A stretch of DNA of 64,000 nt from Paenibacillus alba. Lineage in GTDB: Bacteria; Bacillota; Bacilli; Paenibacillales; NBRC-103111. The translations under genes and the position numbers were made by a program. The stretch is from contig NZ_JABMKZ010000030.1 of the NCBI RefSeq assembly GCF_013204855.1, positions 41,311-105,310 on the forward strand. Reading direction: 5' to 3'. The notes beneath the pieces were generated by a model, which saw only the letters and a program-made list of their open reading frames with translations, did no database searches and was not told where the DNA came from. Below are positions 25,967 to 33,592 of this stretch, in pieces (the first letter of the stretch is position 1; every line of letters begins with the position of its first letter).

Positions 25967-27186
25967 ATGCTTTGCAGCTCCTTTCCCTTTGCTTGTGTTG
26001 CTGAAAATAGCCCTTGCCCTTGCTGACGAATACGTCTGGATGCTGCTGACAGATCCGGGCTAAAAGCATCCAGCCACGGTTCCATGCCTAGTTCCAGCTC
26101 GCCTTGCTGAATTCCCGCCATCTCACCCAAAACAAGCTCCGCGATCACCTTGCCGGTAATCGGACTTAGCAAAATCCCATTGCGATAATGCCCGCAAGCA
26201 GCATACAAACCACCATACCCCGGCACTCGGCCGATGTACGGCAGCCCATCGGCTGTCTGCGGCCGCAGCCCCGACCAAGCCTTCTCCCACTCGGCTGCGC
26301 CCAGAGCAGGCATGAGCTGCCTCGCACGATCCATCAGCTCTGCAAGTCCTGCCAACGACACCTTGCGATCGTAGCTGTGCGGTACAACTGTGGCGCCGAC
26401 CAAGAGTCGCCCGCCAGCTTTAGGAACGATGTAGCACCCTAGTGTAAACAGGGTTTTCCTAAGCTCCTGCTTCTGTGTCAGCACCGAGAAGCACTCGCCC
26501 TTCACGGGATACATCGGCAGCTTGGCACCGATGCCAGCCAGCAATTGCCCGCTCCACGTGCCCGCCGCTACAATGACGTGGTCGCTCAGAAGCGGACCCT
26601 CGCTCGTCATCACGCCGATGACGCGCTCCCGCTCTGTCAGCAGCGCCTGCACTTGGGCGAATTCTCGCACCTCCGCCCCAAGCAGCCGGGCTGCCTGAGC
26701 GAATGCAGCCGCCAGCAGCGGTGCCTCTACCTGCCCGTCATCCGGCAGGTACAAGGCCCCCCGTGTCGCCCCGCTCAGGGCGGGCTCCAGTGCTGCGGCT
26801 GCGGCTGCGCTCAGCCACTGGGCTCTTTCGCCCGCTGCGCGCTGGAGCTTCTCCCGCGCGCGCAGCTCGAGCTCTTGATCGTCGCTGAGCGCGACGTTCA
26901 GCAGCCCCTCACGGACGAGGCCAATGTCGATGCCCGTGAGTGATTTCAGTTCCTCGCTCAGCTTCGGGAACATCGCTCGACTGTGCCGCGCCCACTGGAA
27001 GAGCGGGCCCGTATCCTCCATCTCGGACTGTGCGCCGAGCATACCCGCCGCCGCGGCCGAGGCCTCGGTACCCAGTCTGCTGCGCTCCAGCAGCGTTACG
27101 GATTGGCCGCGCTTCGCTAAATAATAGGCAATGGATGCGCCTATCACGCCACCGCCGACGATGATCACTTCTTTCGTCTGCTTCAT
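25963..27186 (-). CDS. thiO: Glycine oxidase ThiO
   Basis: FAD enzyme that oxidises glycine to dehydroglycine for thiazole formation. 407 residues: an N-terminal dinucleotide-binding motif GGGVIGASIAYYLAKRG, 'G-T-E-A-S-A-A-A-A-G-M-L', 'VIVAAGTWSG', 'KGECFSVLT', and the C-terminal 'GLRPQTADGLPYIG' and 'GHYRNGILLSPITGK'. All are normal for ThiO of Bacillales. Follows tenI directly. Confidence 0.94.
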   Translation of the reverse strand: MKQTKEVIIVGGGVIGASIAYYLAKRGQSVTLLERSRLGTEASAAAAGMLGAQSEMEDTGPLFQWARHSRAMFPKLSEELKSLTGIDIGLVREGLLNVALSDDQELELRAREKLQRAAGERAQWLSAAAAAALEPALSGATRGALYLPDDGQVEAPLLAAAFAQAARLLGAEVREFAQVQALLTERERVIGVMTSEGPLLSDHVIVAAGTWSGQLLAGIGAKLPMYPVKGECFSVLTQKQELRKTLFTLGCYIVPKAGGRLLVGATVVPHSYDRKVSLAGLAELMDRARQLMPALGAAEWEKAWSGLRPQTADGLPYIGRVPGYGGLYAACGHYRNGILLSPITGKVIAELVLGEMAGIQQGELELGMEPWLDAFSPDLSAASRRIRQQGQGLFSATQAKGKELQSI

Positions 27187-27807
27187 TTATCTCATCTCCG
27201 TTTGCTTAAGCTGATTTACATAGGCCTGCACAGCTTCTACAGGGTCAACCGCTTCCCAAATGCCGCTCATAACCGCAATACCAGAAGCTCCCGCTTCCAG
27301 CACAGAACTCACTCGTTCAGGTGTGATGCCGCCAATTGCGATTATGGGGAGTGTGACTCCATCCGCAACATGACGCAGCTCCTCTAACCCTCTTGGCATG
27401 ACGCCAAGCTTCGATTTCGTCTCGTAGATATGACCAAACAACACATAATCCGCTCCCTCCTGCTCACGCAGAATCGCTTCTTCCGCACTATGTACGGATA
27501 TCCCTATCCGCTGTACGCCGCTGTAGAGGCCTTTTATCTTAGGAAGCGGCATCGTTTGGCCCGGAAGCTGAAGCCCTCCAAGCTTCTCAGCTGCCGCCAT
27601 CCACGGATGTCCGTTCACATAAAGACGGTTCGCAGGAATACCTTTGTCCAGCAGAAACTGCAAACCGATATAGTTCTCGTCCATCGACTTCTTTTTTTCG
27701 CGAATATGGATCGCTGTCACATAAGGGTGGATCTTGGCTGCTGCTGCTGCCAGCTCCGTCCATCCCAGTTTTCCATTGGATATAACATGCAGTTCATATT
27801 TTGGCAT
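27187..27807 (-). CDS. tenI: Thiazole tautomerase TenI (ThiE-like)
   Basis: 206 residues of ThiE-like fold: MPKYELHVISNGKLGWTELA, then 'VTAIHIREKKKS', 'YVNGHPWMAAAE', 'GADYVLFGHIYETKSKLG' and 'LPIIAIGGITPERV'. TenI converts the ThiG product to its aromatic tautomer. As the first gene of an operon with a separate, complete thiE it is best read as TenI. The start ATG 27807 follows AAAGGAGG; an in-frame upstream ATG at 27936 would lie in the riboswitch and is rejected. Confidence 0.88.
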   Translation of the reverse strand: MPKYELHVISNGKLGWTELAAAAAKIHPYVTAIHIREKKKSMDENYIGLQFLLDKGIPANRLYVNGHPWMAAAEKLGGLQLPGQTMPLPKIKGLYSGVQRIGISVHSAEEAILREQEGADYVLFGHIYETKSKLGVMPRGLEELRHVADGVTLPIIAIGGITPERVSSVLEAGASGIAVMSGIWEAVDPVEAVQAYVNQLKQTEMR

Positions 27808-27847
27808 CGAAGATTGCCCTCCTTTGTTCAAAAGGTCTAAAAACCAC

Positions 27848-27884
27848 ACAAAAAAACCACTTTTCGCAATGAAAAGTGGTTGTA
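27848..27884 (-). terminator. TPP-riboswitch-controlled terminator
   Basis: Minus strand ACCACTTTTC and GAAAAGTGGT form a perfect 10-pair stem with a short loop, followed by TTTTTTG. Positioned between the TPP aptamer and the tenI start, it is the expected expression platform. Confidence 0.9.
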
Positions 27885-27929
27885 GGTTGCCGCATAATAA
27901 ACATGCATAGATGAGGCGCCGATGTTCGT

Positions 27930-28016
27930 TTTCCACTTTCCTCCGCTGGTATGACCCAGTTCAGGTTCAAAGGGTTCAGATAACTCTGTCTCAGCCTTAC
28001 GGCGCCCCTAGGGATA
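27930..28016 (-). promoter_or_regulatory. TPP riboswitch (THI box)
   Basis: Minus strand shows AGGGGCGCC, CTGAGA, ACCCTTTGAACCTGA, CTGG and ATACCAGCGGAGG in order, the conserved THI-element. It represses the thiamine operon when thiamine pyrophosphate is present. Confidence 0.97.
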
Positions 28017-28038
28017 CTTAGATATTCAATTGTTATTT

Positions 28039-28067
28039 ATCATAGCACGTCATCCAGCAGTTGGAAA
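28039..28067 (-). promoter_or_regulatory. Putative promoter of the thiamine operon
   Basis: TTTCCA (28062-28067), 17 bases, TATGAT (28039-28044) on the minus strand, 23 bases before the riboswitch. Confidence 0.5.
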
Positions 28068-28174
28068 CAGAAAGTTTCCTCCACGCTTTCATCTAGTCAC
28101 TATGCTTAGGAGCTCTTATAATAGGGAGACTGATAGAACTCAGAGCCAACTTACTTGAAAGGAAGTTCATCCAG

Positions 28175-29146
28175 ATGCTGTCACAATTCAATCGTCAACT
28201 GGAAAAAATCTTGCCCCTCATCACACCCGTCAGCGTTCTGATTGGTGTTCTGCTGGGAAGTCATTTATCAGGATTCACCTTCCTATCGCCTTGGTTGTTT
28301 GCCTTCATGACCTTCTCAGGCAGCATAAGCTCAAGCTTCAAAGAATTTGTTAAAGTGGTCGTTCAACCGCTTCCGCTGATCACCACTCTTCTTATCTTGC
28401 ATGTCGGAATGCCATTGATTGCATTAGGACTTGGACATGCCGTCTATAGTGATGAGCCTTTGACGATAACGGGTCTTATTTTAGCAGCTGCCATACCTAC
28501 AGGGATCACCAGCTTCGTCTGGGTAGCGATTTATCGCGGCAACATTGTGCTGACGTTATCCATTATTTTGATGGACACGATTCTCTCCCCTTTTGTCGTT
28601 CCTTATACCTTATCGGCTCTGATCGGCACGAAAGTCCAACTGGACTCTTTGGCCATGATGAAAGGTCTCTTCTTCATGATCGTAGTTCCGTCTTTAATCG
28701 GGATGCTGCTAAACCAATGGACCAAAGGCCAGATCAAAGAAAAATGGAGCGGACGTCTCGGTCCTTTTTCCAAAATAACAATGGGCATCGTTGTCGCTAT
28801 CAACAGCTCCGTGATTGCCCCCTATTTGCGAGATTTCAATGCTAAATTACTAGGCTTAGCTGGTTTCGTTCTATTCATAGCCTCTCTTGGCTATATGCTG
28901 GGATGGCTTGTCGCCAAGCTGATGCGCTGGGAGCAGGACGTCGTTGTTGCTCTTACTTTCAACAGCGGCATGCGCAATATCAGTGCGGGCGCCGTCCTCG
29001 CCGTTGCTTATTTCCCGCCTCCTGTGGCGATTCCCGTTGTATTAGGCATGTTATTCCAGCAGTCGCTTGCTTCGCTTTTCGGCTATTTATTGAATCGACG
29101 GTATGCTTTGAAAAGCAATACATTAAAAAAACCGATCTCATCCTAA
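28175..29146 (+). CDS. Bile acid:sodium symporter (BASS) family transporter
   Basis: 323 residues with nine or ten hydrophobic segments throughout. Landmarks are 'LFAFMTFSGSISSSFKEF', 'GMPLIALGLGHAVYSDEP', 'AAAIPTGITSFVWVAIYRGN' and 'FNSGMRNISAGAVLAVAYF', the G-M-R-N-x-x motif of BASS proteins. Bacterial members move organic acids, ketopantoate or similar anions; the substrate cannot be read from the sequence. AAAGGAAG precedes the ATG. It is divergent from the thiamine operon but not visibly under a THI box, so a thiamine link is only a possibility. Confidence 0.85.
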   Translation: MLSQFNRQLEKILPLITPVSVLIGVLLGSHLSGFTFLSPWLFAFMTFSGSISSSFKEFVKVVVQPLPLITTLLILHVGMPLIALGLGHAVYSDEPLTITGLILAAAIPTGITSFVWVAIYRGNIVLTLSIILMDTILSPFVVPYTLSALIGTKVQLDSLAMMKGLFFMIVVPSLIGMLLNQWTKGQIKEKWSGRLGPFSKITMGIVVAINSSVIAPYLRDFNAKLLGLAGFVLFIASLGYMLGWLVAKLMRWEQDVVVALTFNSGMRNISAGAVLAVAYFPPPVAIPVVLGMLFQQSLASLFGYLLNRRYALKSNTLKKPISS

Positions 29147-29166
29147 CGGAGTGAGATCGGTTAAAT
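29122..29166 (+). terminator. Terminator of the BASS gene
   Basis: CCGATCTCA and TGAGATCGG around TCCTAACGGAG, followed by TTAAATT. The stop codon lies inside the hairpin. A 28-base stretch of it recurs at 29945-29972. Confidence 0.75.
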
Positions 29167-29318
29167 TAGCGAGACACATTTATTTGTAAGTCTTTGGAAT
29201 GAATAACTAATCCAGCAGAACCCGTATCCAGTAATACACGCGTCAATACTAGCATTTTGTTACGGAAGCATATTGTTACTGTAACAAAAGGCAAGCCATA
29301 TATCACCTCAATATTCAT
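29166..29318 (-). pseudogene. Truncated retropepsin-like aspartic protease gene
   Basis: A 50-codon frame MNIEVIYGLPFVTVTICFRN leading to VLLDTGSAGLVIHSKDL, then a stop. LLDTGSAG is the active-site loop of retropepsin-like aspartyl proteases. Members of this family are normally well over 100 residues, so the part after the active-site loop is missing. The ATG overlaps the stop of the upstream small gene (ATGA), as in an intact gene pair. It may be a remnant or the result of deletion next to the BASS terminator. Confidence 0.6.
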
Positions 29319-29572
29319 CTAGGCCCCCGAACGCCAGCCCATTTCTCGCGAAGCTGCAAAGTTTCACGAGACGTATGAAAAAAACCATATTCTCTGTTTG
29401 GTTCCTCACGATGTAGTTCATAGTAACGCTTCATCGCAATCTTAGAGTCCTCGAAACGATCAATTATAGCGACTTCATCAATATAGCAATACCCATTTTC
29501 GGAACGAGAGGCTATAGCTTCACAAACAACCCATTCATCTGGAAATTGCTCCCTAACTTCATCCCATCGCAT
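29315..29572 (-). CDS. Small hypothetical protein paired with the retropepsin fragment
   Basis: 85 residues from ATG 29572, chosen because GGAGGTGA lies 8 bases before it; an in-frame TTG at 29590 overlaps that site. Sequence MRWDEVREQFPDEWVVCEAI with 'EVAIIDRFEDSKIAMKRYYELHR' and 'EYGFFHTSRETL'. No named domain. It appears to be a small globular cytoplasmic protein, translationally coupled to the aspartyl protease frame. The function is not known; coupling suggests a role tied to the protease. Confidence 0.7.
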   Translation of the reverse strand: MRWDEVREQFPDEWVVCEAIASRSENGYCYIDEVAIIDRFEDSKIAMKRYYELHREEPNREYGFFHTSRETLQLREKWAGVRGPR

Positions 29573-29590
29573 TCTCGTCACCTCCACCAA

Positions 29591-30001
29591 ACCTTTTTTT
29601 AATTATACCATACTTAGATTCAATCACTGGATCGGGAAGCTAGAGAAAAACGGCTTCGCCGCCCTGAGAGATCAGCTCTTAGTAGCGACAAAACCTGTTA
29701 AGGGAACTGTAGGACGTTATATAGGCAAATAGCAGGGATGCTATGGTATTAGCGGAACTACAAGGTCTTATTTCCACGAAAAACGCTGAATTTGCCTTGA
29801 AACAGCAAAATAGCGGACTGGAGTTCCCTCACCCCCGCGATATGGATACTTTTGGCTAGAATAGAGGACTGGAGTTCCCTCTGTTCGCACAAGGCGGCTG
29901 GAGTAACTCCGCGCTCACTCCAAAACATATAAACTCTTATATATTTAAAAAAACCGATCTCATCCTAACGGATAAAATCGGTTTCTTCCCATTGCCATTC
30001 C
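29591..30001. other. 410-base gene-free stretch with dispersed repeat copy 4 and a terminator
   Basis: About 29695-29885 carries further copies of the GGAACT/AGTTCC inverted-repeat element (e.g. AAATAGCGGACTGGAGTTCC). 29945-29985 is the terminator of the leftward operon. No gene is seen. Confidence 0.65.
29945..29986 (-). terminator. Terminator of the ten-gene leftward operon
   Basis: Minus strand AAACCGAT and ATCGGTTT with an inner TCC/GGA pair, followed by TTTT. TTAAAAAAACCGATCTCATC and the next 8 bases are identical to the BASS terminator 820 bases away. Confidence 0.75.
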
Positions 30002-30520
30002 CTACCGCAAAGCCTGAATAACCTGCTCCGCGCCAGCTTCGCCGCTAGCTACCAACTCCACATGCTCAGCAAACATATCGCACATATAGACGAACAAGCT
30101 GAGAATTTCCAGAACCTCTTCGCTTTCAAAGGTGCTTGTTGCTGGAATGCTGTACACGTATCGGTAGTGCAGTTCATTTTGTTCATTGATGCCGAAATGG
30201 CCGATCGGGAGTCTTGTGTTGATTTCCAGCAGAACAGAAGCGACTTCCCCGCGTCTTCCCTCTTGCAGATGAAAGGGCAACGTGCTATAAATTTGCAATA
30301 ATTGAATGGCGCCGATTTCTTCATCATTTAACGGCAAAAAGCTAAAGTGAAGGAAACGCTCACGGCCTTTCTTATCTTCTTGGAAGCCAGCCATCAAAAC
30401 GTGAAGCGGAATCGCCTCCGATTTTTCCAATAAATTCGTGGCTAGTCCTGTTTCATCCAATATATCTTTCAGCAATCCTAATTGCGCCAAGTGACGAGCA
30501 TGTACAAGGTCAGGCAGCAT
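30002..30520 (-). CDS. YbjN-like domain protein, last gene of the DUF4157 operon
   Basis: 172 residues. The pattern 'FLHFSFLPLNDEEIGAIQLLQIYSTL' followed by 'LLEINTRLPIGHFGINEQNELHYRYVY' and a C-terminal helix pair resembles YbjN domains, whose fold is close to type III secretion chaperones. No signal peptide. It starts 13 bases after the 670-residue protein, with an AGGAG site. Inference: it could be a chaperone or escort for the upstream cargo-like protein. Family assignment is moderate, role speculative. Confidence 0.6.
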   Translation of the reverse strand: MLPDLVHARHLAQLGLLKDILDETGLATNLLEKSEAIPLHVLMAGFQEDKKGRERFLHFSFLPLNDEEIGAIQLLQIYSTLPFHLQEGRRGEVASVLLEINTRLPIGHFGINEQNELHYRYVYSIPATSTFESEEVLEILSLFVYMCDMFAEHVELVASGEAGAEQVIQALR

Positions 30521-30533
30521 TTATTCACTTCTC

Positions 30534-32546
30534 CTATTCTCGTTTAGCCATAGCATCAACAAGGAATTTTCTCAGTTCAGGCAAATCTGTTTTATATTTA
30601 TCCAGTTGAAGCGTACTTACACCCGCAGCCTCGATAAATCTGTCAACAGTGATGTACGCATCCGGCGTTGCACTTGCTCTGGCAGGCAGCTTATGGATCA
30701 TGTCGAGAATTAACTCAGCATCTTGGACCCGCTTGGCATGCTTCTTCTCCGTTGATTTATCCGCATTAAATACAGCCTTGGTAATGCCCCATGCGTCTGC
30801 TTTGGCCGCTCGATCGCGTCCTGCCTGCTTCAAGGAACGAACCACCGGCATGGCTGCGCCGACACCTGATGCCACAATTTTCAGCGGCGTTCCAACCTGC
30901 GCTCCGACACCTGTCAAGGTCGCGATATCTGCCGCAATCTTAGTCAACTCGAGTCCGATTTGCAAGCCTCCGCGCGTGGTGCGCTTCACGTTAATCTTCT
31001 TCATCTCTTTGGCTAGCTCATACTGGATAATTTCATCGAGTTCGATCTGGGCATCTGCTGATTCTTGGGCATTGCCATTCGCTATCTTATCCCGAAGGGT
31101 TTGCTTATGCAAGTCCATCTTCACTTTATCGACACCAGCATTCCCGCCGAACCAGCGCTTGGCCTTGATGTAGGAAGCATTCGCATACTTGCCTTTGAAC
31201 TCGCGCTTCAACGTCGTCATGGCTGATCGATTCAGCCCTGCTTTGATCACATCGACGGTTTTAATGGCTATTTTCACACCGCTTACTGCGATACTAACAC
31301 CAGGAATAACCGAGGTCAAACTGCCTGCGCCGGTCTCCATGATTTCCATAATGCCTTTCGCCACTTTGAGGCTGGAGTGCGCCGCAGAAATGGCGTTGCT
31401 AACAATCTCAATGGCGCCTTTGGATTTTTCTCCCTTGTCCAAGCCGCCATTTTTGCTGTGTTTGTCGTACAGATCATAAATGCCTTTAACCGCCATAATC
31501 GTACTCTTGACCGCAGAGATGGCTTCGCCGACAGTCCCTGCATAATCGCTTACAGCCGAGGAAGCTCCGACCCCATCCACTTGCCCGGAGGACTTCGCAG
31601 CTTTATCGACAAGCCCAGCCGATCCGCTGACCATTTTACCTGTAGATTCAATCATGGATGATCCTGTTGCCGCGTAATTCCAGTTCTTGTTATGCACGGT
31701 TCTGCTGCTATCTCCAGAAATTTCCATCGTTTCACGAATAGCGTTCAAAATTTGAAAAGGACCAGCTACCAAATCAGCGGTTGAGGCGACGGCGCCAAAG
31801 GAAGCTGCCTGCTGTCCTGTACTGGCGTCACTGGTTTTATCATAGGAGTCCTTCAGGTCATCTGCTCTCGCTCCAAAGCTGTCACTGAACGTTGAAACCG
31901 CTCCACCCTGTGCATCTGTGATACTGCTGGCCGTATCCGGTGCATCCAATGTTCCATAGACCGGTTGAGCCGCAGGCGTTGTCACGGGTGCTGCCGGGGC
32001 CGGCGTGCCCGGAACTACTTGTGCTGCCGGGGCCGGCGTGCCCGGAACTACTTGTGCTGCCGGGGCCGGCGTGCCCGGAACTACTTGTGCTGCCGGGGCC
32101 GGCGTGCCCGGAACTACTTGCGCTGCCGGCGCTGGCGTGCCTGGAGCTACTTGCGCTGCCGGCGCTGGCGTACCCGGAACTACTTGCGCTGCCAGCGCTG
32201 GCGTGCCTGGGACTACTTGTGCGCTAGGCACCTGCGTTGCAGCAGGCGTTGTCACAGGCGTAGGTGCTGGACTTGTCGTTGCCAGAGGCGCTGGCGTTTG
32301 AGCCGCAGTCGTCGCAGGCACAGGTACTACCTGCTGCTGAGCAGCTGTGGGGTTCCTTTGAATCAGCTGATTCGTATAAGCCTGTGTTGCCCGGTTGCCC
32401 GCCGTACGCTGCATTTGCATGAAGAAATCCCTTGATAGAGGAGACACTTGGGACGCTGTGCTGCTGGTTTGGGCGGCTTGCGATTGAGCGGCTTGTTGAT
32501 GTGATGGACTGGCTGATTTAGCTTGCAGCTGCTTTCCCTGTGGCAT
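30534..32546 (-). CDS. Large cargo-like protein with QRTxGN N-terminus and Pro/Ala repeats
   Basis: 670 residues, unrecognised as a whole. Residues 46-53 read QRTAGNRA, the same short motif as QRTIGNKA in the adjacent DUF4157 protein. Residues 65-190 are a low-complexity linker with seven copies of an 11-residue unit AAQVVPGTPAP. Residues about 200-560 are Ala/Gly/Ser-rich amphipathic helices with weakly hydrophobic stretches (e.g. 'GAGSLTSVIPGVSIAVSGVK', 'IAADIATLTGVGAQVGTPLK'). The C-terminus is charged. No signal peptide or catalytic motif was found. The start overlaps the DUF4157 stop by 1 base (TAATG). Position and N-terminal motif suggest a payload protein. Confidence 0.6.
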   Translation of the reverse strand: MPQGKQLQAKSASPSHQQAAQSQAAQTSSTASQVSPLSRDFFMQMQRTAGNRATQAYTNQLIQRNPTAAQQQVVPVPATTAAQTPAPLATTSPAPTPVTTPAATQVPSAQVVPGTPALAAQVVPGTPAPAAQVAPGTPAPAAQVVPGTPAPAAQVVPGTPAPAAQVVPGTPAPAAQVVPGTPAPAAPVTTPAAQPVYGTLDAPDTASSITDAQGGAVSTFSDSFGARADDLKDSYDKTSDASTGQQAASFGAVASTADLVAGPFQILNAIRETMEISGDSSRTVHNKNWNYAATGSSMIESTGKMVSGSAGLVDKAAKSSGQVDGVGASSAVSDYAGTVGEAISAVKSTIMAVKGIYDLYDKHSKNGGLDKGEKSKGAIEIVSNAISAAHSSLKVAKGIMEIMETGAGSLTSVIPGVSIAVSGVKIAIKTVDVIKAGLNRSAMTTLKREFKGKYANASYIKAKRWFGGNAGVDKVKMDLHKQTLRDKIANGNAQESADAQIELDEIIQYELAKEMKKINVKRTTRGGLQIGLELTKIAADIATLTGVGAQVGTPLKIVASGVGAAMPVVRSLKQAGRDRAAKADAWGITKAVFNADKSTEKKHAKRVQDAELILDMIHKLPARASATPDAYITVDRFIEAAGVSTLQLDKYKTDLPELRKFLVDAMAKRE
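31989..32219 (-). repeat. 33-base in-frame tandem repeat (7 units)
   Basis: Each unit encodes AAQVVPGTPAP. The units are almost identical at DNA level, especially 32000-32130, pointing to recent expansion. It forms the flexible linker of the 670-residue protein. Confidence 0.95.
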
Positions 32547-33466
32547 TATTTCCCGCCTCGCTGCTGAACGACATGTGTCAATTCATGACCAAGCAATTCC
32601 TGACCGTCACGGGTATCTGGATTGTAGCGTCCCTCACGAAAAAAGATATCGTTCCCCGTAGCAAAAGCTTCCGCCCCCAAAGAAGCGCTAAGCTTCGTAG
32701 ACTCCGTATCATTATGTATATTAACGTTGCTAAAATCCTTTTGAAAAGCGGATTCCATCTTCGCTTGAATGTTCACATCCATTTTGCTGCCGCTGCCTTG
32801 CTTGGACTTAATCTGGGATTCGATTGAAGCATCTACCCCTCCGTCCTCTTCCGACTCCGTACGCTGGATCGCGTCCGCCGATGGCTTCATCTGCAGCTCG
32901 CTCTCGTCCTCCTCAGACTCTGTCCGCTGGATCGCATCCGCCGATGGCTTCATCTGCAGCTCGCTCTCGTCCTCTTCCGACTCCGTCCGCTGGATCGCAT
33001 CCGCCGATGGCTTCATCTGCAGCTCGCTCTCGTCCTCCTCCGACTCCGTACGCTGGATCGCGTCTGCCGATGGCTTCATCTGCAGCTCGCTCTCGTCCTC
33101 TTCCGACTCCGTACGCTGGATCGCGTCCGCCGATGGCTTCATCTGCAGCTCTTCTTCCTCCGAGCCCTCGCCTTCACTCTCCGTACGCTGCACGTCCGGC
33201 TTGGACGAACCGCCGCTTTCGGACGCTGCAATATGATCAGCGACTTCTTTACCAACTTGATCCGCTTCTTGCTCATAGGAGTCACCAACAGGCCCGACCG
33301 TTAGCTTCGTCTGAACAGACAGCATGCTGCCCATTGCTTTGTTGCCAATCGTTCTTTGTATGTTCATAAGGTCTTGCGACTGCCCATGCGTACTGCTTTT
33401 GGTACGATGATTGCTTTGCAGAGAAGTATCTGGCTGCCTGCTGATGCGCGTTTGATTCATTGGCAT
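32546..33466 (-). CDS. DUF4157 (HELTH metalloprotease-like) protein with 21-residue repeats
   Basis: 306 residues. QRTIGNKA at 37-44 and GDSYEQEADQVGKEVAD at 61-77 are landmarks of DUF4157 proteins. Residues 108-212 are five copies of LQMKPSADAIQRTESEEDESE (21 residues, last copy modified). The DUF4157 core (about 225-306) ends with GHELTHVVQQRGGK, where His294-Glu295-His298 form a zinc motif. DUF4157 proteins are frequent in extracellular contractile injection system loci and other secreted-effector loci. No signal peptide is present. GGAGG site; 127 bases after the SpoIIE-type gene. Could be a self-processing or cargo-loading factor. Confidence 0.88.
   Translation of the reverse strand: MPMNQTRISRQPDTSLQSNHRTKSSTHGQSQDLMNIQRTIGNKAMGSMLSVQTKLTVGPVGDSYEQEADQVGKEVADHIAASESGGSSKPDVQRTESEGEGSEEEELQMKPSADAIQRTESEEDESELQMKPSADAIQRTESEEDESELQMKPSADAIQRTESEEDESELQMKPSADAIQRTESEEDESELQMKPSADAIQRTESEEDGGVDASIESQIKSKQGSGSKMDVNIQAKMESAFQKDFSNVNIHNDTESTKLSASLGAEAFATGNDIFFREGRYNPDTRDGQELLGHELTHVVQQRGGK
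32840..33145 (-). repeat. 63-base in-frame tandem repeat (5 units)
   Basis: Units encode LQMKPSADAIQRTESEEDESE. Copies differ by a few synonymous bases only (e.g. GCGTCC/GCATCC). There are no spacers, so this is not a CRISPR array. Confidence 0.95.
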
Positions 33467-33515
33467 GATGAACCTCCTATAGTTTCTGCTGAGTTTTTAC
33501 TCATTGATGCGGGCT

Positions 33516-33547
33516 TGCACTCCCTTAGATATCCGTGTCCGAGTGCA
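33516..33547. repeat. Inverted repeat before the DUF4157 gene
   Basis: TGCACTC and GAGTGCA (7-base perfect arms, 18-base spacing) lie in the 127-base gap between the SpoIIE-type and DUF4157 genes. It may be an mRNA stem-loop or an operator that sets cargo-gene expression apart from the regulatory genes. Confidence 0.4.
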
Positions 33548-33592
33548 TGAAGTCTATATCATTCACTATATCATACCTAGATCTGTTTGAGG

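Noticed and set aside
27808..27936. N-terminal extension of TenI
   Set aside because: The extension would be translated from riboswitch and terminator sequence; AAAGGAGG points to the ATG at 27807.
32840..33145. CRISPR-like regular repeats
   Set aside because: The 63-base units are contiguous, in frame and encode protein repeats; there are no unique spacers and no cas genes.
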